Positions 28,193 to 36,790 are shown, numbered from the stretch's first letter. The stretch: DNA of 64,000 nt from Fulvimarina sp039652615 (GCF_039652615.1 NZ_JBDJAC010000006.1:1-64000); one strand, 5' to 3'. Numbers and translations: made by a program. Notes: a model not told the origin generated them from the sequence alone.

Positions 28193-30453
28193 ACGATCTC
28201 GTTCACAAGCTGAATGCCGACGAGGAACTGCCGACAGGCTCGCCGGTCAACATTTCTCGTCGTAGCTTCTTGCTCGGTTCCGCAGGCGCAGCAGCCGGCG
28301 CAGTGGTTCTGGGCTTCGGCCTGCCGCTCAAGACGGCCAGGGCGCAGGATGCCGCCAAGATGGCGCCCGGCACCCGCGTGCCGGCATTTCTGGAGATTCG
28401 TCCCGACAACACTGTCCGGCTCATGAGCCCCTTCGTCGAAGGCGGGCAGGGGGTCTTCACGGCTATGGCCCAGATCGTCGGCGAAGAGCTCGACATGGAC
28501 CCGGCCGCCTTCATCGTTGAAAATGCGCCGGCTGGCCCTGACTATCTCGTCGTCGGCGGCAAGATGCGCATCACCGGCGGCAGCATGTCCGTTCGTTCCA
28601 GCTATGAGACCATGCGCAAGCTCGGTGCCTCGGCGCGTGCCATGCTGCTCCAGGCGGCCGCTTCGCGCTTGAATGTCGGCGTTGATGAACTGACCACCCA
28701 GCCCGGTTTCGTCGTTCACGCTGCAGGCAGCGAGCGCATCGCCTATGGCGATCTCGCGGGAGAAGCGCTCGACCTTCCCGTTCCCGACGGCGACAGCCTG
28801 ACCCTTCGCGATCCAGCGGATTTTCGCTGGATCCGCAAACCCGTGGCCCGTCTCGACGTCTTCGAAAAGTCGGTGGGCAAGGCCGTCTATGCCATCGACG
28901 CCAAGGTGGATGGCATGCTCCATGCCGCCGTCCAGCACGCGCCTCGGCTCGGCATGTTCGTTGGTTCGATCCGCAACGAAGGCGACGTCAAGGCGATGTC
29001 CGGCGTCCATTCGGTGCATGTTCTGCCCGGTGCCGTGGCCGTCGTCGCCGAACGCTGGTGGAACGCCAAGCGCGCGGCCGAGGCCTTGATGGTGGATTGG
29101 GCGGAAGCCGGCGAGACGCCGGTCATGGAGGGCATTCGCAACATGCCCGCCGACTTCTCCACCACGGCTTTCCTCGATCGGCTGAGTTCCGAGGAGGGCG
29201 AGGGCAAGGAGGCCGAAGCCGAAGGCGACGCCCGCGGCACGCTTGAGAACGCCTCGGACGTCGTGTCATCGACCTATCACACCCAATACCTCCACCATGC
29301 CCAGCTGGAGCCGCCGTCAGCGCTTGCCCGCTTCAACGACGACGGAACACTCGAGGTCTGGATGCCGAACCAGGCGCCGGAACAGTTCCAGGGGCAGATC
29401 GCCAAGATGACGGGGCTCGACGCCTCAAAGATCAAGATTCACAGCATGATCCTGGGCGGCTTCTTCGGTCGTCACTTCCTCTACCCTTCGGGCAACCCTT
29501 ATCCGCAGGCAATCCAGCTTGCCAAGGCGACCGGGCGTCCGATCAAGCTGATCTGGAGCCGCGAGGAGGAGTTCCTGCGTGATCCGTTGCGTCCGATGGC
29601 GGCCGTGCGGTTCCGCGGATCTCTCGACGCTTCGGGAATACCGGCCGCGATCGAGGCGATTAGCGCTTGCGAAGGTCCGACCGAAGCCATCTACGGACAC
29701 GACCCGGACAAGATCGACCCGATGGCGGTCGAGGGACTGACCGGCAAGGCCTATGCGATCCCCAACAGGCGCATCGCTCAGATCTACGTCGAAAACCCGA
29801 CCATGCTGGCCTATTGGCGCTCGGTGGGGCACTCGATGAACGACTTCCTCTACGAGTCCTTCCTCGATGAGCTCGCCGACAAGGGCGGCCAGGATCCGTT
29901 CGAGATGCGTCTCAAGCTGCTCGAAGGCAACGAACGCCTGACCACGCTGCTTAAGGCGGTCGAAGACCTCTCCGGCGGCTGGAAGCGCGGCCCCTTCACC
30001 GCAGAAGATGGAAGCACCCGCGCTCGCGGTGTCGCCATGGCCTCACCCTTCGGCAGCCATACGGCGGCGATCGCGGAAGTCTCGATCGCGAATGGCGAGG
30101 TGGTCGTGCACGACGTCTGGGAAGCCATCGATCCGGGCAGCATCGTCAACCCGGCGATCATCGAGGCGCAGGTCCAGTCGGCGACGGCACTCGGACTGTC
30201 CGAGCTTCTGCTTGAGGAAACGGTTTACGAGAAGGGTGAGCCGGTTGCCCGCAACTATGATCTCTACCCGATCTTGCCGCCCGATCGCATGCCGCGCGTG
30301 CATGTGAAGATTGTCGAAAGCGGTGCGCCGATGGGTGGCATTGGGGAACCGGGACTTCCCGCGGTGCCGCCCGCTGTCGCCAATGCCGTCTCGACACTGA
30401 CGGGCCAGCGCGTCCGCCGCATGCCGTTGTCGAGCTATTCGTTCCAGAGCTGA
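28189..30453 (+). CDS. iorB: molybdopterin large subunit of an IorAB-type hydroxylase/aldehyde dehydrogenase, Tat-exported
   Basis: A 754-residue catalytic subunit. The ATG at 28189 overlaps the small-subunit stop. A Tat signal (SRRSFLLGSAGAAAGAVVLG) near residues 22-45 predicts export of the folded molybdoenzyme, with the small subunit carried along, to the periplasm. Molybdopterin-binding segments include GGFFGRHF. The catalytic-glutamate region near the C-terminus is GGIGEPGLPAVPPAVANAV. A three-haem cytochrome gene follows 126 bp later. It would oxidise an aldehyde or N-heterocycle and send electrons to the respiratory chain. Confidence 0.92.
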   Translation: MNDLVHKLNADEELPTGSPVNISRRSFLLGSAGAAAGAVVLGFGLPLKTARAQDAAKMAPGTRVPAFLEIRPDNTVRLMSPFVEGGQGVFTAMAQIVGEELDMDPAAFIVENAPAGPDYLVVGGKMRITGGSMSVRSSYETMRKLGASARAMLLQAAASRLNVGVDELTTQPGFVVHAAGSERIAYGDLAGEALDLPVPDGDSLTLRDPADFRWIRKPVARLDVFEKSVGKAVYAIDAKVDGMLHAAVQHAPRLGMFVGSIRNEGDVKAMSGVHSVHVLPGAVAVVAERWWNAKRAAEALMVDWAEAGETPVMEGIRNMPADFSTTAFLDRLSSEEGEGKEAEAEGDARGTLENASDVVSSTYHTQYLHHAQLEPPSALARFNDDGTLEVWMPNQAPEQFQGQIAKMTGLDASKIKIHSMILGGFFGRHFLYPSGNPYPQAIQLAKATGRPIKLIWSREEEFLRDPLRPMAAVRFRGSLDASGIPAAIEAISACEGPTEAIYGHDPDKIDPMAVEGLTGKAYAIPNRRIAQIYVENPTMLAYWRSVGHSMNDFLYESFLDELADKGGQDPFEMRLKLLEGNERLTTLLKAVEDLSGGWKRGPFTAEDGSTRARGVAMASPFGSHTAAIAEVSIANGEVVVHDVWEAIDPGSIVNPAIIEAQVQSATALGLSELLLEETVYEKGEPVARNYDLYPILPPDRMPRVHVKIVESGAPMGGIGEPGLPAVPPAVANAVSTLTGQRVRRMPLSSYSFQS

Positions 30454-30579
30454 GCGGAACTGTCCAAGGGTTCATCCTCGCCTGACGCGGGATGACCCCT
30501 TGCCCCTTTTAAAAACTTGCAGCGCCGGCACCTGTACGGCCGACCGGCGCCCTATGCCCTTCGACAGGACGTTCTGCCC

Positions 30580-31929
30580 GTGAAAAAACTCTGGCTTCCC
30601 ATCCTCGCCATCGTCGTGCTTCTTGCCGGCGCCACGATCTGGTTTGCAACCCGGCTTCCAGCTTCGCCCTTCGATGGCCAGCAGGTCACGGAGGTTTCGG
30701 CCGACGAGCTGGTTGCGCGAGGTGAATATGTGGCCCGCCAGGCCGACTGTGTGGCCTGTCACAGCTTTCCTGGTGAAGTGCCCTTCTCCGGTGGTCTTGA
30801 AATGGGCACGCCGCTGGGCTCGATCTTCGCCACCAACATCACGCCGAATGCCGAGCATGGGATCGGCGCCTACACGCTCGCCGATTTCGACCGGGCCGTT
30901 CGTCACGGTGTAGCGCCGGGTGGTCGCCGCCTCTACCCGGCGATGCCCTATCCGTCCTACAAAAAGATGACGGATGGCGACGTGGAGGCGCTCTATGCCT
31001 TCTTCACGACGGCCGTTGAGGCAAGCGACAAGCCGAACAAGGACAGCACGATCGAATGGCCGCTCGACATGCGGTGGCCGCTGGCATTCTGGAACCTCGT
31101 CTTCACCGACGGCGGGACCTATGTCGCCAAGTCCGAAGAAGACGAGCAATGGAACCGTGGCGCCTATCTCGTTCAGGGCGCGGGCCATTGTGGCACCTGC
31201 CATACGCCGCGCGGCCTGGTCTTCAACGAAAAGGGCTTCGACGAGAGCGATCCGCAATTCCTATCGGGCGCTCTCCTCGATGGATGGTATGCACCGAGCC
31301 TGCGCCAGGATCACAATACGGGTCTCGGCCGCTGGAGCGAGGACGATATCTTCGCCTTCCTCAAGGACGGTCGCAACCAGCATGCCGTCGTCTTCGGCTC
31401 GATGGCCGATGCCTACAACAACTCGACACAATTTCTCAGCGAGGACGACTTGAAGGCCATGGCCCATTACCTGAAGTCGCTGCCCGGAAAGGCAGACGGG
31501 AAAGAGGCTGCATGGACGTATCAGCCCAGCGCGATCCTGACGGCAGCTGCGGCCAGCCAGAGTGGAAAACCGGGCGCGGAGGTCTATCTGGAGAAATGCG
31601 GCTTCTGTCATGGCGTCGATGGCAAGGGGCAGAACCAGTGGATTCCCCCGCTCGCCGGATCGAGCGCATCGCTTGCCGAGTTCCATCAATCCCAAGTCAA
31701 CGTGACGCTGAATGGATCGGCCCGTGTGGTGAGCAACGGCATTCCCGATTCCTACCGCATGCCGCCCTATCGCAATCAGCTGAGCGACCAAGAGATCGCC
31801 GACGTTCTCACATACGTGCGCAGCAGCTGGGGCAATGACGGCGGCGCGGTCACGGTCGAGGACGTTCAGAAGCTTCGCGAGGATACCGATCCTGCCAGCA
31901 GCGATCCGATCATCCTCCAGATGCGGTGA
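30580..31929 (+). CDS. three-haem membrane-anchored cytochrome c (aldehyde/alcohol dehydrogenase cytochrome subunit type)
   Basis: A 449-residue cytochrome. The GTG start at 30580 gives an N-terminal anchor KKLWLPILAIVVLLAGATIW. Three CxxCH haem motifs are at about 57 (CVACH), 204 (CGTCH) and 340 (CGFCH), with distal Met candidates such as YRMPPY. This is the arrangement of cytochrome subunits serving periplasmic aldehyde or alcohol dehydrogenases. It follows the molybdoenzyme genes and should be their electron acceptor, handing electrons to the quinol or oxidase chain. Confidence 0.92.
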   Translation: MKKLWLPILAIVVLLAGATIWFATRLPASPFDGQQVTEVSADELVARGEYVARQADCVACHSFPGEVPFSGGLEMGTPLGSIFATNITPNAEHGIGAYTLADFDRAVRHGVAPGGRRLYPAMPYPSYKKMTDGDVEALYAFFTTAVEASDKPNKDSTIEWPLDMRWPLAFWNLVFTDGGTYVAKSEEDEQWNRGAYLVQGAGHCGTCHTPRGLVFNEKGFDESDPQFLSGALLDGWYAPSLRQDHNTGLGRWSEDDIFAFLKDGRNQHAVVFGSMADAYNNSTQFLSEDDLKAMAHYLKSLPGKADGKEAAWTYQPSAILTAAAASQSGKPGAEVYLEKCGFCHGVDGKGQNQWIPPLAGSSASLAEFHQSQVNVTLNGSARVVSNGIPDSYRMPPYRNQLSDQEIADVLTYVRSSWGNDGGAVTVEDVQKLREDTDPASSDPIILQMR

Positions 31930-32012
31930 GCGGGGCACGTCGAGCTCAACGAGAACAAGAGTATCGGATCGAAAACTGTCTCCGATTTTCGATTGATCCG
32001 ATGCGCAAGAAG

Positions 32013-32063
32013 AAACGACAGCGGGAGAGCCGATCCACGAAATCGGCTCTCCCGCTGTCGTTT
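32013..32063 (+). terminator. long perfect hairpin after the cytochrome gene
   Basis: A perfect 22-bp stem (32013-32034 with 32042-32063) with a 7-nt loop, starting AAACGACAGC and ending GCTGTCGTTT. It lies 84 bp past the cytochrome stop. Another inverted repeat (ATCGGATC with GATCCGAT) sits just before it at about 31963-32002. It is a likely terminator, although the stem is longer than usual. Confidence 0.7.
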
Positions 32064-32169
32064 GCCCCCTCTGAATTGGTTTCCCATGGAACGTGGTTGT
32101 GCGTATTCCCCATCCATACGCACCGTTCTCTGGTGCAGCCCCCATATCCGCGATCACCGCCAATAGTTG

Positions 32170-32209
32170 CCGGGGCTCGCAGCTCCAATCCTGGAGCTGC
32201 GAGCCCCGG
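32170..32209 (-). terminator. long perfect hairpin after the chemoreceptor gene
   Basis: A perfect 18-bp stem (32170-32187 with 32192-32209) closed by a 4-nt loop. It begins 8 bp beyond the chemoreceptor stop codon on the minus strand and converges with the hairpin at 32013. It has no T-run, so it may stabilise the 3' end rather than act alone as a terminator. Confidence 0.7.
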
Positions 32210-32216
32210 GCCTGGA

Positions 32217-34145
32217 TCAGAACTCTTCCCAGCTGTCTTCGGACGGCGCGGGGGCGCGGGCGGCGCTTCCGGCGCCAGTGGTGCGGATTTGCGGCACGGG
32301 TCTCGCAGCGGCCTGTGCTTTTGGCGTTGGGCGGTCCACGGTTCGCGGCGCCGTGCTGGCCGTCGCGGTCCTCGCCACCTGGCTGGTCTTGAAGCGGGTG
32401 ACCGTCTCGGCAAGGCCGTCGGTCTCTGACTGCAGGCTTTGCGCCGCAGCCGTCGATTCTTCGACCATCGCGGCGTTCTGCTGGGTAACCTTGTCCATCT
32501 GGTCGGCCGCTCCCGACACCTCGCGCAAACTCGTCGCCTGCTCGCGGGCCGAGCCGGCGATCTTGCTGACGATATCGGCCATTGCCGTCACCTCGGCGAC
32601 GATTTCCTCCAGAGAGCGCCCCGACTCCGTGACCAGTTCGACGCCGCGCCCGACGTGCTCGGCAGAAGTCGAAATCAATGCCTTGATTTCCTTCGCCGCC
32701 TCGGCCGAACGCTGGGCCAGACCCCGGACCTCCTGTGCGACGACCGCAAAGCCCTTGCCCGCCTCGCCGGCTCGGGCCGCCTCGACCCCGGCATTGAGTG
32801 CCAGAAGGTTGGTCTGAAATGCGATCTCGTCGATCACCGAGATGATCTGATTGATCTGGCGGGACGACTTCTCGATCTCCCCCATGGCAGAGACTGCATA
32901 AGCGACGACCTCGCCGCCATTCGTGGCCTTTTGACGCGCTGAGGTTGCCACTTTCTGAGCCTCGGCAGCGCCTTCGGCTGTCTGATTGACGCCGGTCGTC
33001 ACTTCGCCGAGCGCTGCCACGGTCTCTTCCAGGCTCGCCGCCTGCTGCTCGGTGCGCCGGGAGAGATCGTTGGAGGCGTCTGTGATTTCGACGAGGCCGG
33101 TGCGGATCGTTCCGATGGTGCCGACGACCTGACCGATCGCCTGTTCGAGTTCTTCCACCGAGGCGTTGAACTTCGCCTTGATCGGCTCGAATTCCGTCGC
33201 AACGGTTGCGGTCATTCGGACGGTCAGATCCCCCGAGGACAGTCGATCGAAGCTCGCATCGACCACGCCCATGAAGGCACGGAGGTCTTCGGCCTTGGCG
33301 TGTTCCAAATCAGCCTGACGCTGCTTCATCTCACTCTGGGAAGCGCGGGAGGCCTCGGCTTCATGCTCCAGCCGCTTCCGCTCGATCGCCTGTTCCTTGA
33401 AGACCTGAACCGCTGCCGCCATTGCTCCGATCTCGTCCTTGCGGCCCTGGGCTGGTACTTCCACGGACTGATCGCCATCGGCGAGGTGACGCATGGCCGC
33501 CGTCATCCGGTTGATCGGCTGTGAGATGGACCGCGCGAGCGGCCAGGCGATGGCGACGAGCGCGATCAGCAAGACTGCGATCCAGGCAAGCGTCTGATAG
33601 ACCTCGGTCCAGAACTGGTCGTCGAGGTCGTCGAAGTACAACCCGGCGGAAACCGTCCAGTCCCAGGGGGCGAAAAGCGCTGAGTAATTCAGTTTCTCCG
33701 AATCCGCCTCGCTTCCGAGACGCGGGCGCAAGAACGAGGTGAAACCACCGCCGTCATAGGCCTTGTCGACAAAGTCCCTCGTGTAATCCGTGCCATTGGA
33801 GTCGAGTGTCCCGAAGGTGGATTTTCCGTCCCCTTCGAGAGTCGGATGCATGAGAAGCTGGCCGTCCTTGCTGAAGACCGTGAGATAGTCATTGCCGGCG
33901 AAACGGACGTAGCGCAGCGTCTGCTTGGCCTGTTCTTGCGCCTGCGAAACCGTCAATTCGCCAGCATCCACGGCCGCCTTGTAGCCAGCGATAATTGAAA
34001 CTGCGCTCTCGACCTGCGCGACAATCAGATGTTGCCGATCGTTCCAGATCGTTCGGTTCAGCGAATGGAGCTGAAGGAACATCGCGATGATCGTGAGAAT
34101 GATGGATGTCGCGATGAGGATCGATAGTTTTCGGCTGATGGTCAC
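32217..34145 (-). CDS. methyl-accepting chemotaxis protein with single-Cache sensor
   Basis: A 642-residue chemoreceptor. TM1 (about 7-25) and TM2 (about 186-205) enclose a single-Cache domain (RYVRFAGNDYLTVFSKDG). A HAMP domain follows (about 206-258), then a linker and the cytoplasmic signalling hairpin with the tip IDEIAFQTNLLALNAGVEA. The C-terminus ends in a Pro/Ala-rich tether and the residues SWEEF, resembling the WxxF pentapeptide that docks CheR/CheB. It is therefore likely a high-abundance-type receptor able to recruit its own methylation enzymes. Single-Cache_2 domains often bind small carboxylates; the ligand is unknown. Confidence 0.93.
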   Translation of the reverse strand: MTISRKLSILIATSIILTIIAMFLQLHSLNRTIWNDRQHLIVAQVESAVSIIAGYKAAVDAGELTVSQAQEQAKQTLRYVRFAGNDYLTVFSKDGQLLMHPTLEGDGKSTFGTLDSNGTDYTRDFVDKAYDGGGFTSFLRPRLGSEADSEKLNYSALFAPWDWTVSAGLYFDDLDDQFWTEVYQTLAWIAVLLIALVAIAWPLARSISQPINRMTAAMRHLADGDQSVEVPAQGRKDEIGAMAAAVQVFKEQAIERKRLEHEAEASRASQSEMKQRQADLEHAKAEDLRAFMGVVDASFDRLSSGDLTVRMTATVATEFEPIKAKFNASVEELEQAIGQVVGTIGTIRTGLVEITDASNDLSRRTEQQAASLEETVAALGEVTTGVNQTAEGAAEAQKVATSARQKATNGGEVVAYAVSAMGEIEKSSRQINQIISVIDEIAFQTNLLALNAGVEAARAGEAGKGFAVVAQEVRGLAQRSAEAAKEIKALISTSAEHVGRGVELVTESGRSLEEIVAEVTAMADIVSKIAGSAREQATSLREVSGAADQMDKVTQQNAAMVEESTAAAQSLQSETDGLAETVTRFKTSQVARTATASTAPRTVDRPTPKAQAAARPVPQIRTTGAGSAARAPAPSEDSWEEF

Positions 34146-34745
34146 GGTGTCGCTCGACGCTTGGAGATCAGGTTACGTGTATATCAGACAGTCATAGGCA
34201 GATGATTGAAGAATATCTTATGGGCACAGATCGAAAGTGATGGACGGGAGTTTTTGTTCTGCCGAGAGGAAGGCAGGTGCATCGTTAGTAGCAAACTGCA
34301 ATGCGGACCAACCCACGAACTTGGGGACAGGCTCTTGAGCAAAGACAGTTTGAAGTTCGAACTTCATTGCAAATCAATGCAATACAGCATTTTGTCCTGA
34401 TCGTTGGACGAAGGTCGATGTTGTCAGCCGCATTGATGCAGGGCGCTCGAAATCCGAGACTGTTGATACGATTGGACGTCATATCGCTCTCAGGAGGAGG
34501 CATCGTCAGTCGGCAGGACGAGAAATTAACCAGACAAATTGCTTTCCTGAAACACTATCTGCGTTGGAAAAAGCGGAATTTTTACCTCAAAGCGCAGATC
34601 CTCGCCCTATTTCGACTACAACCAGTTTGGATCAATTTCTTCTCTGCTTTCGGTCTTCGCCGAGAGAGCGAAGACAATCGAGTGTCGCAGACCATGGGGC
34701 GGCCCATATGAGCGCCGCTCCTGCGCAAGTTCGGTCCGATCGCTC
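34146..34745. other. 600-bp AT-richer intergenic region, nothing recognised
   Basis: It lies between the chemoreceptor promoter side and the 3' end of the second MpaB gene. Open frames here, for example 136 codons from 34301 on the plus strand, have no recognisable motif, no good start site and atypical composition. It appears AT-richer than its neighbours, as seen by eye only. Confidence 0.5.
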
Positions 34746-35846
34746 TCAGCCAAAAGCCTTTGCGGAAGCGTGCTTCTTGGCCTCGGCATGGAGCTTGCGC
34801 GCGTTCTGGATCAGCTTCACCGAATCCGGCCCCCACATCATGCGCATGAAATAGCGCTCGATCGGACCTTGCTGCACGAGCCAGATGATCGGCATCATCA
34901 GCGTCTTGGCGAAAAGGATGCGCTTCTCCTTGGCAGGCGAAATGCCCGAATTGCGACGGGTCTTGCTGGACACCGCAGCCAAGGCCGGAAGCTTCAGCAG
35001 CTTTTCCTGGAAGAAGAGCTGGATCTGCACCCGAAATTGCGAGGGATGATAGTTCTTCTTTACCGAGTCGTGCCACAGCTCCAGAAAATTCTGGCCGGTC
35101 GCCGGGATGGTCGCGATGGTCTTGGTCAGGCCGAACAGCTTGGCATCGCGCTCGTAGAGAGCGCGCAGCTCTGCCATCGAACCGGGCAGGTCTTCTTCCT
35201 TATGGGGGAAGAGACGGCAATACGCCTTGACCTCGCGCATATATGCGTCGCGAAGATGGTCCGGAAGGCGCTTCGGTAGCTTGAAGCCGTGGAACCCGAG
35301 CCGTTCGTAGACCCACAACATGGTGTGCATCTCGGTCAGCGCCGCCCACATCGAGTCGCGCGGCGAGTTCGCCGCGTAGCCGCCGAGTTCTGGCGTCCCC
35401 ACGTCGATGACGTCGCCCTGAACCTTCTCGTGAATGCGGATGAGGTGACCCGACACGCGCTTCGCCGTGTCCATGTCGCCCAGCCACATCGGGGCATGAA
35501 TACCGGAATTGCGCTGGCCGCGATCGAAGACGTCAAACATGGTCAGCGTCCCCGCCCGCGCCTTTTTCGAAATGGGATCATTGTCCCGAACGCCGGCGAA
35601 CACCGGCTTGTAGCTCAGCTGCAGAATGAACTGGGCCGCCGACTGGAAGACGATGGTGGCCGGGTGCAGCAGCACCTCCCATGCGAGCGAGCCGGGGCCG
35701 TAGACGCCGTCGTCGATACCGGGGCCGGAACGCGCGAGGGTCGGCTCTCCATGTCTGCGCCATCGCGAGGCTTTGCCGATCAGGCGTTCATGCGTGACGA
35801 CCTTTTCGGTGTCGGGACGAAGTTCTGCGCGTGCCTGAGCTGTCAT
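34746..35846 (-). CDS. MpaB-family oxygenase (DUF2236), copy 2
   Basis: A 366-residue paralogue of the protein encoded at 19879-20964. Shared blocks are SRWRRHGEP, LLHPATIVFQ, SYKPVFAGVRDNDP, RAGTLTMFDVF, RNSGIHAPMWLGD and HEKVQGDVIDVGTPELGGYA. A block near the middle ends WVYERLGFHG. The C-terminal third diverges more and has an added Lys/Arg-rich tail. Unlike copy 1 it has no adjacent reductase gene. A promoter covered by the TATTCCC/GGGAATA palindrome lies just upstream, so both copies are probably co-regulated. Confidence 0.88.
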   Translation of the reverse strand: MTAQARAELRPDTEKVVTHERLIGKASRWRRHGEPTLARSGPGIDDGVYGPGSLAWEVLLHPATIVFQSAAQFILQLSYKPVFAGVRDNDPISKKARAGTLTMFDVFDRGQRNSGIHAPMWLGDMDTAKRVSGHLIRIHEKVQGDVIDVGTPELGGYAANSPRDSMWAALTEMHTMLWVYERLGFHGFKLPKRLPDHLRDAYMREVKAYCRLFPHKEEDLPGSMAELRALYERDAKLFGLTKTIATIPATGQNFLELWHDSVKKNYHPSQFRVQIQLFFQEKLLKLPALAAVSSKTRRNSGISPAKEKRILFAKTLMMPIIWLVQQGPIERYFMRMMWGPDSVKLIQNARKLHAEAKKHASAKAFG

Positions 35847-35869
35847 GGGGTCCTCCTCAATTGCTCTCT

Positions 35870-35913
35870 TATTCCCGATAGGGAATAAAGGCTCGATAGA
35901 GCCGCCATGTCAA
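35870..35913 (-). promoter_or_regulatory. promoter of MpaB copy 2 with overlapping TetR-type operator (site 3)
   Basis: TATTCCCGATAGGGAATA at 35870-35887 is a perfect palindrome. On the minus strand a consensus -35 box TTGACA (35913-35908), an 18-bp spacer and a -10 box TTTATT (35889-35884) fit a promoter 24-60 bp upstream of the oxygenase start. The operator covers the -10, the classical repressor position. Confidence 0.8.
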
Positions 35914-36054
35914 GCGTGTATGGGTGTCGCGTGGATCGGTTCGCGACTTTGAACCAACGCGAAATCACGACCCGAACCCGACAAGGCCGGCAACCCTCAA
36001 CTCATGACATCGTTGGAGAAATGCCCGAACAAGCGGTCAGCGGGGGAGACTTGG

Positions 36055-36090
36055 CCAGGCCTGTCGCAACTTTGGGCTTCGGTCGCAAAA
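36055..36090 (-). mobile_element. orphan right-end fragment of an IS6-family element
   Basis: About 35 bp beginning GGCCTGTCGCAACTTTGGGC match, in inverted orientation, the right end of the IS6 copy whose right terminus is at 62158 (one base differs before the match stops at CGCAAAAG). It ends 2 bp before the left end of the IS6 remnant at 36093, so two IS ends lie back to back. Confidence 0.65.
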
Positions 36091-36092
36091 GA

Positions 36093-36567
36093 GGCCCTGT
36101 CGCAAACTTTCGCGGCTTAACGGTTCGGTGACCGTGTTCGTCAATTTTCGAGCGCTCACTGCTGGAGAGCCTTGCCGTGATCCTGAACACGGTCGCCGAG
36201 GAGCTGAAGCGGCAGTCGACGGACGACTTCAAAGGCCGGCAGTTCGAGGACGGATTGCTTCCGCCCCATCCGGTCCACTCCGTTACCAAGCACCTCCAGC
36301 AAGGGATCGAGAGCGACCATTTCCGGGTGAAGAAGGCTATGACGCGGATCGGGGGCTTCCGATCTTTCAACACAGCCCGGCGAACGATCAAGGAGTTCGA
36401 GGCGATGCTATGGCTGAAGAAGGGCTTCGGCTTCGCGGGCGAGTGGACCGTTCACAGCCAGAACGATCTCGTCGCGCAAATCTTCGGGCTTCAAAAGGTT
36501 AACGAAGCCTGAAAATCCCCGCAAAGTCGGGGCTTTCCTGTCTCAGGATCGAAGTTGCGACACGCCA
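36093..36567 (+). mobile_element. internally deleted IS6-family element (left copy)
   Basis: It begins with GGCCCTGTCGCAAAC, the same left end as the copy at 61267, and ends at about 36567 with a slightly mutated right end (AAGTTGCGACACGCC). About 417 bp of the transposase gene are missing relative to the other copy. The right end cuts the ornithine-cyclodeaminase-family gene. Its orientation equals that of the copy at 61267-62158. Confidence 0.75.
36177..36512 (+). pseudogene. IS6-family transposase with in-frame internal deletion
   Basis: A 111-codon frame. The first 25 codons (ILNTVAEELKRQSTDDFKG, then RQFE) match the N-terminus of the transposase at 61351. It then jumps to the C-terminal part (TKHLQQGIESDHFRVKKAM, then FGFAGEWTVHSQNDLVAQIFG). 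The whole DDE catalytic core is gone. The junction lies at a TCGAGG sequence (36244-36249) that occurs twice, 417 bp apart, in the fuller copy. A deletion between the two repeats explains the in-frame fusion. Confidence 0.85.
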
Positions 36568-36777
36568 AAACGAGCCGACCTTGAGACCAGCGAGGTCCGC
36601 CGTTGAGCCGGATTTCAGCGAGAGCAAGTTCTGCGGTTCGGAGGCTCTGGCGATGACGGCAGGAAAGACCTGAGCATTGCTGGAGGACGCGGCGATCAGG
36701 GCTTCCGCCACTCGCGCAAAGGCCGCCTCGTTCGAGATGAGCCGTCGGGTCTCTTCTTCCGATATGAACGTGTCCAT
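36567..36777 (-). pseudogene. 5' fragment of an ornithine cyclodeaminase/mu-crystallin-family gene
   Basis: From the ATG at 36777 about 70 codons read MDTFISEEETRRLISNEAAF, then FPAVIARASEPQNLLSLKSG and DLAGLKVGSFW, the N-terminal part of NAD(P)-dependent imino-acid reductases of this family. The sequence then runs into the right end of the IS6 remnant and the remaining 240 or so codons are missing. It starts 13 bp after the aldehyde dehydrogenase stop, so it was the last gene of that operon. It resembles iminosuccinate or pyrroline-carboxylate reductase types more than EutC. Confidence 0.75.
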
Positions 36778-36790
36778 CGGACGGTTCTCT

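Noticed and set aside
34301..34711. A 136-codon frame in the AT-richer gap
   Set aside because: There is no ribosome-binding site, no recognisable motif, and the amino-acid make-up is irregular. Kept only as an unassigned region.
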